This document shows positions 8,898-17,335 of a stretch of DNA of 60,739 bases, one piece after another; position 1 is the first letter of the stretch; every line of letters starts with the position of its first letter. The translations under genes and the position numbers were made by a program. The notes below the pieces were generated by a model. It had not been told where the DNA came from. It was given only the letters and a program-made list of their open reading frames with translations, and made no database searches. The DNA is from Rhizobium sp. Leaf453 (GTDB lineage: Bacteria; Pseudomonadota; Alphaproteobacteria; Rhizobiales; Rhizobiaceae). The DNA is taken from assembly GCF_001425605.1 (NCBI RefSeq), contig NZ_LMRG01000006.1, positions 118,650 to 179,388 of the forward strand, written 5' to 3'.

Positions 8898-9489
8898 TGC
8901 GGTCTCCTCCATCCAGCAGCCTTCAATCGAAAATCAAGCAAGGGCGAGGCAGAGTAGCGCTAGCTTCGCACGATGACACAAGCACGGGCGTTTTCGCGTC
9001 TCGCCTTTCACTGTCTCTCCAACTGCCGATAACCACGATAGTTCATCTTTTGTTTCCAGAAAATTGAACAACGTCACATTGGTCGGCTCGCTTAAAGGCT
9101 GACACTTAAGCGGTGAACACGAATGGTCTAGGCTCGGGTGTAAGGACCGTCGTGTTTGACTAACGGACGACAACACGACGCGATGACATGCCGACAAAGA
9201 TCCAATCTGGCGGACGCAATTCGACGAACGATCAGCTTTTGAAGGCCGGTGCCAGTCGACCTGCGTGAATCACAAACTCCAAATGGTGTCCACCAAGTTA
9301 GAATGTTTCCGCTGGGAACAATCCAACAGCGTTGTTGTTCGTTCGAACATTTAGTTACCGTGGCGATGGTCCTGTAGCGGGCGCCGTTCAAAGTCCGATC
9401 CCTTGGTCGAGCGAAAAAGAGTGGCAATCTCCAAAGGCGGCATGGGTCGGCGAGGGCTTGCTTCCCGCCAAAGAAAGTTGAGGTGCAAA
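8898..9489. other. Intergenic region, nothing recognised
   Basis: Nearly 600 bases with only short overlapping frames. A GGAAC at 9307 lacks a suitable -10. I see no gene here. Confidence 0.4.
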
Positions 9490-9754
9490 GTGACGACCTG
9501 GAAGCCCATCATTGTTCAATTGCCAGTGGCAGGTCAGCAGACGATCCATGGACCATTCCAAGCGCTTATGGCGCTCCTCATCAACTGGCCCGAGAAGCGA
9601 TCAGCATATCATCGGGCGGAAGAGTTGTGCGCTGCGGCAATAGACAGTAAGGGCTCGGAGTCGGACGCGTGAAGCGTTTCAGGCCGCAGTCATCCAAGCC
9701 GAAATAGGTGTCAAAGAGATCTCCAATCGGAGCAAGGATGGAGAAAATTGTTAA
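9490..9754 (+). pseudogene. DUF982 family protein with a C-terminal frameshift
   Basis: GTG at 9490, preceded by GAGG, starts VTTWKPIIVQLPVAG and continues through INWPEKRSAYHRAEELC, the pattern of the DUF982 family of small rhizobial proteins. The frame stops at 9672, but one base over it continues as TREAFQAAVIQAEIGV to TAA at 9754, which is the expected family ending. A single-base indel near 9660-9672 explains the break. Function of DUF982 is unknown. A second, intact DUF982 protein lies at 46821. Confidence 0.6.
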
Positions 9755-9935
9755 GCGGTGACAACACGGCCCCAGATTGACGGCGGCCGATAGCCTTCAG
9801 GGTCATCATTGCCTACCGAATCGTGGAAACGCTCGACGCTCGAGGCCAATGTTTGTGCTTGGATCCGTGGACGAAAGAGGTGCGAGACAGGGCGGAGGGT
9901 TACTCATTGTGCACGCATCGCCGTGCGGGAACGCT

Positions 9936-10896
9936 TCAGACGGCTGCGAACGACGGAATGAGCCCCCAACCACGAGCGATATGTTTAGTAGACGAAATTC
10001 CAATATCAAGCAGGAATGGTCCAGCTCTGCCGTAACCGCTAGCAGTGTCGAGCGGCGTGCCATGCTCCATGTCTTTGATGCTATGAAGTTCGATCATTTC
10101 GTGCCCACAAACGTCTGACCAGACAAAAATGATCATGGCCGTCAACATTCGTGTGCTTTGCCGGCTCGGAACATACATCATGCACCGCGCTCCACTGGTC
10201 AACGATCGCCTTCGCATTCACCTGGTCCACTGTCGTATCTGCAGTACCCTGCCACACGGAAATGGAGGGCCAAGGTCCGGCGTGGGAAGAGGCGGCACGG
10301 AGTCTTTTCTGCGATGATTCCGGCGACGATAGCCCATATCCACGCATCCGGTCGAATGCCTGCGGGATCGTTACGGCTGCACCATAAGGCAGGCCCGCAA
10401 TGATTGCGCCGCCAGCAAACACTTCCGGATAGACGGCGAGCATTGCGTTTGCCATAGCGCCGCCAGCTGACAGCCCCGTGATAAAGACGCGCCTCGGGTC
10501 AATGCCTTGGTCAGCGACCGTCGTCGCAATCATTTCACGGATAGATTTGGCCTCGCCATGTTCACGATCAACGTCACTCCCATAGAACCAGTTGAAGCAA
10601 AGGTTCCGATTATTCTGCCTAGCCTGCTCGGGGAAGAGAACGGCGAACCCGAAGTCGTCCGCCAATCTCGACCATCCTGATCCTTCGTCATACCTCGCAG
10701 CGGTCTGCGTACACCCGTGCAGCACGACGACGAGAGCCGGCGATACCAGGCCGTGAGGAACGTGGTGCCACCCCGTCAGTTCGCCCGGGTTCTTCCCAAA
10801 ATCTTCCAGTTCACGCAATCTGCTTTCATCATAAATAAAATCAGGCGGTGGACGATAACGATTAAGGCGTTCAACAGTATCGAAAAGGCTTCTCAT
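9936..10896 (-). pseudogene. PHB depolymerase-family esterase (LpqC/Fes type), frameshifted
   Basis: The start at 10896 (MRSLFDTVERLNRY, AAGG upstream) gives the usual N-terminus. The oxyanion segment LHGCTQTA and nucleophile elbow GLSAGGAMA are present, as is WQGTADTTV. The frame ends at 10081, but after VDGHD the family sequence continues one base off as HEMIELHSIKDMEHGTPLD and GYGRAGPFLLDIGISS to a stop at 9936. The shift falls at a run of five T (five A on the plus strand, near 10125). The lost segment holds the region of the catalytic histidine (MEHGTPLD), so the product as encoded is probably inactive. Confidence 0.8.
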
Positions 10897-11038
10897 CTCG
10901 CGCCTTAGGCTATCGCGGACAACTAAATAACTGCAGCGAGGATCAGGAAGTGCTGCATTGGTACAAACGAATACGCCGCGGACATCAGATCGGTTGGCAT
11001 CTGACGACAAGACTGCTTCGTCGTTCACGCAGATTGCA

Positions 11039-11257
11039 CTAGTCAGAATTCATTGTCGGCAAGTTGGTTTCCACCTCGCGCCGCCGTTCGTCTGGCAGCG
11101 ATTGGATCCGCTCATTCCAGAAAGTGGAGGCTTCTTCAGGCTCGTCGTGCCATTGCCTTGTGTCGACAATGTTATCGTCGAGCTTACCGCGACGCGTGCC
11201 GCCGAGTTTTAGGTAGTCGGCGGCTAATTGTGCCGCATTTGTTTGAGGTGTAGTCAT
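11039..11257 (-). CDS. Conserved small protein (LGGTRR...DDNIV type)
   Basis: A 72-residue hydrophilic protein. Its core, YLKLGGTRRGKLDDNIV followed by TRQWHDEPEEASTFW, closely matches the C-terminal half of the protein encoded at 36170-36618. The two are paralogues. It has an EcfG-like promoter 29 bases upstream. No function is known; the conserved D, W and R residues suggest a folded domain rather than a linker. Confidence 0.7.
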   Translation of the reverse strand: MTTPQTNAAQLAADYLKLGGTRRGKLDDNIVDTRQWHDEPEEASTFWNERIQSLPDERRREVETNLPTMNSD

Positions 11258-11285
11258 AGCGATTTCTCCAGACAGTGCAGCAAGA

Positions 11286-11310
11286 CAACCTCCAGCGATG
11301 GCTGAAGTTC
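11286..11310 (-). promoter_or_regulatory. EcfG-type promoter
   Basis: GGAAC, 16 bases, GGTT on the minus strand, upstream of the 72-residue protein. Confidence 0.65.
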
Positions 11311-11375
11311 CATGGCGTTGTGATGAGTTTCTCTTGCGACGTACGTCCCAATGAAAATTCGATCAAAACTAAAAG

Positions 11376-11404
11376 TTGACCCGAACCGTTATTTTCTCTA
11401 TCAC
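11376..11404 (+). promoter_or_regulatory. Housekeeping-type promoter of the first cold-shock gene
   Basis: TTGACC, 17 bases, TATCAC. The same -35 (GTTGACCCGA) at the same spacing is found before the second cold-shock gene (31401-31429), which supports the call. It would give a leader of about 140 bases. Confidence 0.5.
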
Positions 11405-11410
11405 TGGTTT

Positions 11411-11552
11411 ATCGATCTTTTGCTTGCTGAACTTTGGTTGCCGCGCGATTAGCACCGCGCCTGAACGAACTTCCCTCTCAAAATCAATCGCTACCACCAT
11501 CCGCCCGGCTTCGGCCTCGCGGTCGCTTAACATTTCTTTGAAAGGGTTCATC
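11411..11552 (+). promoter_or_regulatory. Long conserved 5' leader of the cold-shock gene
   Basis: Blocks such as ATCGAT, CTTTGGTT, GCGCGATTAG and CCTGAACGAAC, and the last 13 bases AAAGGGTTCATCA, are shared in order with the leader of the cold-shock gene at 31046, while the sequence between them differs. Block conservation in an untranslated leader suggests RNA structure, as known for enterobacterial cspA, where the leader folds by temperature. The fold itself was not calculated. Confidence 0.5.
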
Positions 11553-11762
11553 ATGACCACAGGCACAGTAAAATGGTTCAATTCCACCAAGGGCTTCGGC
11601 TTCATCCAGCCTGACAACGGCGGCGCTGATGCGTTCGTCCACATCTCGGCGGTCGAACGCGCCGGAATGCGCGAAATCGTCGAGGGCCAGAAGATTGGCT
11701 ATGACCTGGAGCGCGACAACAAGTCGGGCAAGATGTCGGCTTGCAATCTTCAGCCAGCTTAA
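11553..11762 (+). CDS. Cold-shock domain protein (CspA family)
   Basis: A 69-residue protein that is one cold-shock domain: GTVKWFNSTKGFGFIQPD contains RNP1 (KGFGFI) and AFVHISAVE contains RNP2 (VHI). It binds single-stranded RNA and DNA. It differs from the copy at 31046 at only a few positions, most near the C-terminus. The start was placed at the ATG of MTTGTVKW, after AAAGGG. A strong terminator follows at 11819. Confidence 0.93.
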   Translation: MTTGTVKWFNSTKGFGFIQPDNGGADAFVHISAVERAGMREIVEGQKIGYDLERDNKSGKMSACNLQPA

Positions 11763-11818
11763 TCGCACTGCTTCCGCTTTGACCACGGATGTACTGGCAC
11801 TGCAGGAAGCGAGTTGTT

Positions 11819-11844
11819 GAAAGGCCGGACTTGTCCGGCCTTTC
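11819..11844 (+). terminator. Terminator after the cold-shock gene
   Basis: Twelve-base perfect stem (GAAAGGCCGGAC paired with GTCCGGCCTTTC, two-base loop), followed by a moderately T-rich tail. Confidence 0.7.
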
Positions 11845-11877
11845 TCCATTTTCCGCCTATAACAAATTGGAGGACAG

Positions 11878-12096
11878 ATGTCCGACAGCAGGTCTCGCGA
11901 AAATGCCGAAGTCGCGTTCGGCCAGATACGGACGCAGTTCTTCGCGCGTGGAGACGCCGTCAAGGAGATTGACCATGTGATGCGGTCTCGTGAGGAGAAG
12001 ACGTCCCGGCTACGTGAAGCAAGGCTCGCCAAGGAAGAACACGACCGCCTGAGCGCCCCGACGAAACCGGCGTTGAAAACCCGTAAGAGGAGCTGA
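11878..12096 (+). CDS. Small charged helical protein, first gene with an HWE kinase
   Basis: A 72-residue protein rich in R, E, A and K (REEKTSRLREARLAKEEHD), predicted to be almost entirely helical. GGAGGACAG precedes the ATG. Its stop is two bases before the start of the HWE kinase, so the two form an operon. No domain is recognised. It may be a partner or regulator of the kinase, but that is inference from position only. Confidence 0.65.
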   Translation: MSDSRSRENAEVAFGQIRTQFFARGDAVKEIDHVMRSREEKTSRLREARLAKEEHDRLSAPTKPALKTRKRS

Positions 12097-12098
12097 CT

Positions 12099-13103
12099 AT
12101 GACCAAGGACCACCGCATCAATCATTTCGATTGGTCCCCCGACGAACTTCGCGGCGCGCTTGAGGCGGCTGGAGTTGCGCTGTGGTCCTGGCAGGTTGAT
12201 ACCGACGATCTCCTCATGGACAGCCATGGCTATACGCTGTGGGATGTTAGCAAGGTGTCACCTCTGACTTTCGAGCGGCTGTCGGACAAGATCCATCCCG
12301 CAGATCGGGACAGGGTTCGTGCGGCATTCACGGCCACCAGAGCCGTCGTCGGTCCGTACGAGATAGACTTCAGGATCATCGTCGGTGAGGATGTACGCTG
12401 GATTTCCGCCCGAGGACGCGGCAACGACGCGGGCATCAAGGATCGCAAGATGACGGGTATTTTCCTGGACGTGACGGGCCGGAAAAATGCCGAGGAAAGT
12501 CATGAGCTTCTCGCGGGCGAGATGAGTCATCGGGTAAAGAACCTTCTGGCAATTGCGTCAGGCCTGACGCAGATCACCTCGCGGTCTTCGGATTCGGTCG
12601 AGATCATGACGAAACAGCTGACAGGTCGTTTGACTGCGCTTGGGCGCGCTCATGATCTGGTGCGACCGCTGCCAAACGGGCAGGGCAGTGCGGCGCTGCT
12701 CGGCGATATCATTACTGTGCTGCTTGCACCGTATGACGACGATGGAGCTTTCGCGGGGCGGGTTAGGGTCGCGGTTCCACGGGTGGGTGTCGGCGAGACG
12801 GCCGCCACCGGATTGGCGCTCGTCATCCACGAGCTTGCGACAAACGCCTTGAAATACGGTGCGTTGTCGTTACCCGAAGGAACGCTCGACGTGTCAGGCA
12901 ATGTCGTCGGCGACAATGTGGAAATCCAGTGGACGGAACGGGGTGGGCCAGAGGTAAAGAAGCCTGACGGTCCGGGCGGCTACGGAAGCAAACTGCTTCA
13001 CCGCACGCTGGTTGGACATCTAGGCGGGGAACTGGAACACGACTGGTCTCAGCAGGGCCTGATTGTAAAGCTGAAAATGGAAGCGAGTCGTTTGTCTTCG
13101 TAA
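12099..13103 (+). CDS. PAS-domain HWE-family sensor histidine kinase
   Basis: A 334-residue soluble kinase without membrane segments. Residues about 15-130 form a PAS fold (VALWSWQVDTDDL, then HPADRDRV and FRIIVGEDVRWI). The phosphoacceptor region begins EMSHRVKNLLAIASGL near residue 143, the HWE/HisKA_2 type with RVKN in place of classic HELR. The ATPase half has ALVIHELATNALKYGAL, TERGG and GYGSKLLHRTLVGHLGG. HWE kinases in Rhizobiales commonly feed the PhyR-NepR-EcfG stress cascade. None of those partners is in the window, so the target is unknown. Confidence 0.92.
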   Translation: MTKDHRINHFDWSPDELRGALEAAGVALWSWQVDTDDLLMDSHGYTLWDVSKVSPLTFERLSDKIHPADRDRVRAAFTATRAVVGPYEIDFRIIVGEDVRWISARGRGNDAGIKDRKMTGIFLDVTGRKNAEESHELLAGEMSHRVKNLLAIASGLTQITSRSSDSVEIMTKQLTGRLTALGRAHDLVRPLPNGQGSAALLGDIITVLLAPYDDDGAFAGRVRVAVPRVGVGETAATGLALVIHELATNALKYGALSLPEGTLDVSGNVVGDNVEIQWTERGGPEVKKPDGPGGYGSKLLHRTLVGHLGGELEHDWSQQGLIVKLKMEASRLSS

Positions 13104-13609
13104 CGGCGTCGAGCTTGCGACAGAGCTTCAACTGTTTGACGATGAGCTCGATTTGTAAGACTCTGCTCTTGGTGAAAGTCTGATTTCGTCCGAGCTAACG
13201 TGGCGGGAGTAGGCTATGCCGGCCCGCGGAAAGCGCGCCGCGACCTTATGCGCAAGGTCTACACCGGAGTGGTTGCCAGGCATGTGGATGTCGGTGCAAG
13301 GAGAGGGATCGACATGTCTTCGTCGATGTCGCGTGCTCGTCGGCGGTTCCGGCGTATATCACAGTGAAGCCGGCGTCGTAAGGATAGAGTGCTCCATCCC
13401 TTCACTTTATGTTGGCGGACTTCGACGTCGCTACACAAAGTCCACTTTGTCCTCACCTATAATACGAGCGCCGCGTTAACGGGCGATATAACGCGAAAGC
13501 CACTGGATCGTGACAAGAATCCGTTTTTCAAAGTGGATCAAAAGATGCACGTGGACAAACGCCCATAGAACCCAGGCGACCCTCCCTTTAGCTGCCACGA
13601 CCCAAAGTC
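13104..13609. other. Intergenic region, nothing recognised
   Basis: An arginine-rich stretch near 13206-13370 reads as protein-like in one frame but has stops and no recognisable family. No RNA or regulatory motif was identified. Confidence 0.4.
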
Positions 13610-13968
13610 TTAGACCGCGGCGTTCCGACCAATAACGGCAGTATTGCCGCGATTGTGAACCACGAACGGCCTGAGCGGACGTCCGTCCTTTAACAGGTTC
13701 CGCAGCCCCCTCCCAAGGTGTATCCCCTGCTGCTCAGCGACCTGGGCAAGCGCGGGGAGGGGCTGGCCAGCGTGGTTGAGCACCAGCGCCGTGTCACCGA
13801 TTGCGTATACTTGGTTACATCCTCGATAACCGCTGTAGCCGAAACGGGTATCCCGCCTGTCCGGTCGCCCGTCATTGTAAGCCAGCTAGCTGTGGGGGAC
13901 GCCTTGATTCCAGCACCCCAGATCAAGCAGCCGCACCGGCCCCTTTGTAATGGGCTCATTGTAAGCAT
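13610..13968 (-). pseudogene. Remnant of a type II NADH dehydrogenase-like flavoprotein
   Basis: One minus-strand frame has LIWGAGIKASP and later PVSATAVIED, the segment before the second FAD motif in Ndh-like proteins. One base off, the sequence continues VYAIGDTALVLNHAGQPLP and AQVAEQQGIHLGRGLRN, then FVVHNRGNTAVIGRNAAV and TAA at 13610. The N-terminal FAD and NAD domains and the membrane-binding C-terminus are missing. It is a dead central fragment of about 115 codons. Confidence 0.7.
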
Positions 13969-13986
13969 ATCTTTCAGTCATAGCAG

Positions 13987-14011
13987 GGAACTTGCGCCGC
14001 TAATCGCAGTT
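13987..14011 (+). promoter_or_regulatory. EcfG-type promoter of the DUF4142 gene
   Basis: GGAAC, 16 bases, AGTT, ending 21 bases before the ATG. Confidence 0.6.
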
Positions 14012-14032
14012 AGCCGAGATGGAGGATCCCCA

Positions 14033-14548
14033 ATGATCAATCAGCACCTGAAGCAAGCTTTCTACATACTCACTTTTACCGGGCTAGGCTTGTTGTCTAT
14101 CCAGCTCCATGCTCAAGAGCAGACGTTAACGCCCCAGGCTTTCGCGCAAAAGGCAGCAATATCAAACACATTTGAAATCGAGGCGGCGAAACTTGTTGTG
14201 GAGAGGGGAAAGGATCCGTCTGCCAGAACGTTCGCCAAAGACATGATCACCGATCACGAGCGGGCGGGTGTCGAACTCGCTCAAGCGGCTCGAGGCGAAA
14301 AGTTCCAGCTGAAAGCTGGGCTCGATAATGAACATCGTGAGAAGCTCGAAGCAATAAAGGCCTCTCCGGACGAAAATTTCGATCAAGCGTACCTTTCAAC
14401 CCAGGTTTCTGCTCACGAAGCTGCAGTAGCATTGTTTGCCAAATACACACAGCAAAGCACAGGCGGTCCGCTCAAGGCATTCACCGAAAAGACGCTTGGA
14501 ACATTGAGGGCGCACGACGTCCGCATCCACGGCCTGACCAAAGAATAA
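14033..14548 (+). CDS. DUF4142 secreted ferritin-like helical protein
   Basis: A 171-residue protein with an N-terminal signal peptide (hydrophobic stretch FYILTFTGLGLLSIQ ending LHAQ) and a helical body matching DUF4142: FAQKAAISNTFEIEAAKLV, FAKDMITDHERAG and HEAAVALFAKYT. The family belongs to the ferritin-like superfamily but has no proven function; it is exported to the periplasm or outside. GGAGG precedes the ATG, and the EcfG-like promoter sits immediately upstream. Full length. Confidence 0.87.
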   Translation: MINQHLKQAFYILTFTGLGLLSIQLHAQEQTLTPQAFAQKAAISNTFEIEAAKLVVERGKDPSARTFAKDMITDHERAGVELAQAARGEKFQLKAGLDNEHREKLEAIKASPDENFDQAYLSTQVSAHEAAVALFAKYTQQSTGGPLKAFTEKTLGTLRAHDVRIHGLTKE

Positions 14549-14658
14549 CGCGCTGAGACGCTGAAGCAGCGGTAGATCCACTCCACAAAACATGATTGGA
14601 CGCCGCCCCCCACCGTCTAGCATCCCGCCTTGGGACACCAGATCAAAGGATATATAGA

Positions 14659-15165
14659 TTGTGCACCACGAAGCTCCTTCCACTACTTTTCGCGGTCGCT
14701 AGTTTTGCAGGACAAAGTTTCGCGAGCGAAGTAGAGTTTCTCAAATCAATTAGCGGATCTTTCGTCGGTGGCGGGACGGTTCGGCTAAGGACAAGTTCCG
14801 CGCCAATTACTGTAAGGTGCAGCTTCACGTCCGCAGGTCGTGCCGCCGCCCTCACTCTCAAGGGCACATGCCGCGGCCTGTTGGTCGTTTCAAGGGCAAT
14901 ATCTGCCGACATAAAGGTAGACGGCGCAAAATACTCCGGCAGCTATGTCGGCGCAGGAAGTGGGACTGCAAGGCTCGCAGGTGCCCGGTCCGGTGACAGC
15001 ATACGTTTTAATATCCGCTGGGCAAAGGCGATCAACGGAGACAGGGATGCGTTCCTCACGGTTCAGCGCGCAGGGCCGACTGGTTTGCGGATGACTACGA
15101 CTGATCGCGATCCAAAAACAGGGAAGTTGATTACCACCAGTGACCTAAAACTGACCCGCCGCTAG
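14659..15165 (+). CDS. Exported protein of unknown function
   Basis: A TTG at 14659, eight bases after AAGGA, gives a 168-residue protein that starts directly with a signal peptide (KLLPLLFAVASFAGQSFAS). The mature part is glycine- and threonine-rich with alternating hydrophobic residues, likely beta structure (GSFVGGGTVRLRTS, GSYVGAGSGTARLAG). It resembles uncharacterised rhizobial exported proteins. A longer upstream frame exists but would bury the signal peptide. No catalytic motif is visible. Confidence 0.65.
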   Translation: MCTTKLLPLLFAVASFAGQSFASEVEFLKSISGSFVGGGTVRLRTSSAPITVRCSFTSAGRAAALTLKGTCRGLLVVSRAISADIKVDGAKYSGSYVGAGSGTARLAGARSGDSIRFNIRWAKAINGDRDAFLTVQRAGPTGLRMTTTDRDPKTGKLITTSDLKLTRR

Positions 15166-15204
15166 GTGCTGCGGCGCTGGCTTTATGTCGCACGGATTCA
15201 CCAG

Positions 15205-15591
15205 CTAGTTTTTTGAGATTGCGGGAGTGATGGCGACATGGGCAATGGCCTCGCGGACCTTTTCCTTGTTATCATAGCCGATTTCTGAACCGTCCGAGCA
15301 CCAACGCAAATTCGATTGAGCGACAGCGACACGACCATCATGGCGGCGGTTTTCAATGGCCAGTATGGCGTTGGAGACACAGGCTGTGCACCTTCATCAC
15401 CCGATAAACGCGTTTGGCGTGCGGCCATGGGCGGCTTTCGCTGCGGGCTTTCCGGTGTAAGATCGTGTGAACCCGGCGATATCCATAGGTCGCATTTCGG
15501 AGATGATCGCTTTGATTTCATCCACGAGATCATCATCGGCAAGCGGCGGCCTACCACGCGCTTTGGAGGGACGCTGTGTCAATAGGAGCAT
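15205..15591 (-). pseudogene. IS3-family transposase (orfB) remnant
   Basis: The minus strand encodes RGRPPLADDDLVDEIKAII in one frame, then, after a shift, KRVYRVMKVHSLCLQRHTG, then RRHDGRVAV and SNLRWCSDG in a third, the order found in IS3-group orfB transposases. No end repeats, no orfA and no integrase DDE core remain. The conserved sequence fades at about 15255. It is an old fragment of about a third of the gene. Confidence 0.72.
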
Positions 15592-15628
15592 GCTAACATC
15601 AAGGTTTCACAATAGGGAGTTTAGGGCG

Positions 15629-16150
15629 ATGGAACGTCCTCGGTTCCTTCCGAACAGATCATTCCCCAGCTATGCCTATTTGCCAGGCAAGAGTCCACAT
15701 CCGGTTCGTGATCCCGGAGGACATAGCTACGGCGTTCAGCCCGTATTTGTGAGTACGTCTCTCGCTTCGGAGGAATTCGCCTGGGGCCAAGACCTCTTTA
15801 ATCACGGGTACTATTGGGAAGCCCACGAGGCGTGGGAAGGACTCTGGCAGATTGCAACCAAAGGGAGCCCGTTGCGCGCCTTCGTAAAGGCGTTGATCTT
15901 GCTAGCAGCGACTGGGGTAAAGATCCGGGAAGGGAAACGCATTCCGGCGATGCGTCATGCTGGACGTGCTGGCGCGCTGCTGCGAGGTCTGGAACCGGCG
16001 CGGCATGATCGTTTCTCGAAGGTTTTAGGCATACAAACCGGACTACTAGCTGATCGCGCCGAAGCAACAGCCGCCGCCATTCCTGCATCGCGAATGATCG
16101 CTCATGGGCAGCCTGAACCGGTCTTCGACTTCATTCTGGGAGATGCGTAG
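15629..16150 (+). CDS. DUF309 domain protein
   Basis: A 173-residue protein. The DUF309 signature is clear at residues 50-90: FNHGYYWEAHEAWEGLW, followed by LRAFVKALILLAATGVK and a helical region with RHAGRAGALLRGL. The family has a small helical fold with conserved H and E residues and no assigned activity. The start at MERPRF was chosen over an upstream extension that overlaps the IS3 remnant on the other strand. Confidence 0.87.
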   Translation: MERPRFLPNRSFPSYAYLPGKSPHPVRDPGGHSYGVQPVFVSTSLASEEFAWGQDLFNHGYYWEAHEAWEGLWQIATKGSPLRAFVKALILLAATGVKIREGKRIPAMRHAGRAGALLRGLEPARHDRFSKVLGIQTGLLADRAEATAAAIPASRMIAHGQPEPVFDFILGDA

Positions 16151-16462
16151 GTATTGGCTGATTACTCGCAGTGATTCTGGGCGCTGAACGAAGCTACTTA
16201 TCTGAATTCGTGAAATCCCATGCAATGCGCCGCCCAACAGTACCTGGTCGACGAGGAATAAGGCGCTCTTGCGGAATGCGATTCGCTACCTAGTCCGTCA
16301 CTATGAGCGAGGAGCGCGATTATCCGGCAACCCGGCGCGCAGATTATCGATGAAACAGCCGAGGGAGGCGAAGATGGACATCTGTCCACCGCTCTGAACC
16401 GCGCTACGGCCAAGCCCGTAGGCATTCGCTGATCGGCCGATCACCAGCAGCCCGGCCTGTGC

Positions 16463-16487
16463 GGAACCATTTCAAGTCAATCTGGTT
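16463..16487 (+). promoter_or_regulatory. EcfG-type promoter of the phosphatase-NnrD operon
   Basis: GGAAC, 16 bases, GGTT, 86 bases before the phosphatase ATG. Confidence 0.6.
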
Positions 16488-16573
16488 CTCCGGGAGCTGC
16501 GACGCGGACGCTTGTAAACACTGATGGCCGCAGCCCAGCCCCTTATCATTGGAGTTTATGAACCGGGAGCCAC

Positions 16574-17335
16574 ATGAAGCAGAACTGGCCGAAACAAATC
16601 TGGACCGTGCGTCACGGTGAAAGCGCCGGGAACGTTGCCCGTGATGCCGCGGATCTCGCAGGCCATCCTCGCATAGATATCGCAGAACGAGACGTCGACG
16701 TTCCTTTAAGTGCGCTTGGCCAACAGCAGTCGGACGCCCTGGCGGCATGGTTCGGTGACCTGCCCATAACGGAACAGCCCAACGTTATCTTGGCATCGCC
16801 TTACAAACGGGCCGTTCGCACAGCAGAAACCATTGCCGAAAAGCTGTCGGCGTCGATGGGAATTCCAGTGAGCGTCGATGAGCGTCTGCGGGAAAAAGAG
16901 TTCGGTGTTCTTGACCGGCTGACGCGGCGGGGTATCGAAGAGCTGCACCCAGATCAGGCGGAGTTCCGGCGAATACTGGGGAAGTTTTACCATCGGCCAC
17001 CGGCTGGAGAGAGCTGGTGTGACGTCATTTTGCGGCTGCGAAGCATGCTCGATACGGTCAGCCTGCACTACGCCGATCAACGCGTACTGATCGTTGCTCA
17101 TCAGGTTGTCGTCTTATGCATGCGCTATATTATCGAGAACCTATCTGAGCAGAAGATTCTGGAGATCGATCGCCAAGGAGACGTGTCGAATTGTGGCGTC
17201 ACTGAATACGTGGCTAGTTCCGAGGAGGGGGTCGGAGGCGGCCTGATGCTGAAGCGGTACAATTTCGTGGCGCCGCTTGTCGAAGCAGGAGCGCCGGTGA
17301 CGGCTCAAAAAGATGCCAACGTGGCTGCTCGATGA
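16574..17335 (+). CDS. Histidine phosphatase superfamily protein
   Basis: A 253-residue protein of the phosphoglycerate mutase-like fold. The catalytic RHGES is near residue 13, the second conserved segment ASPYKRAVRTAETIA near residue 75, REKEFGVLDRL near residue 105, and the second catalytic histidine in VLIVAHQVVVLCM near residue 175. The substrate cannot be read from sequence; phosphosugar or phosphoprotein hydrolysis is typical. It overlaps the NAD(P)H-hydrate dehydratase gene by four bases (ATGA), a strong sign of co-translation. Confidence 0.87.
   Translation: MKQNWPKQIWTVRHGESAGNVARDAADLAGHPRIDIAERDVDVPLSALGQQQSDALAAWFGDLPITEQPNVILASPYKRAVRTAETIAEKLSASMGIPVSVDERLREKEFGVLDRLTRRGIEELHPDQAEFRRILGKFYHRPPAGESWCDVILRLRSMLDTVSLHYADQRVLIVAHQVVVLCMRYIIENLSEQKILEIDRQGDVSNCGVTEYVASSEEGVGGGLMLKRYNFVAPLVEAGAPVTAQKDANVAAR

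Noticed and set aside
9307..9335. GGAAC at 9307 as another stress promoter
   Set aside because: Neither a 15-, 16- nor 17-base spacer leads to an acceptable -10, and the DUF982 start lies about 180 bases away.
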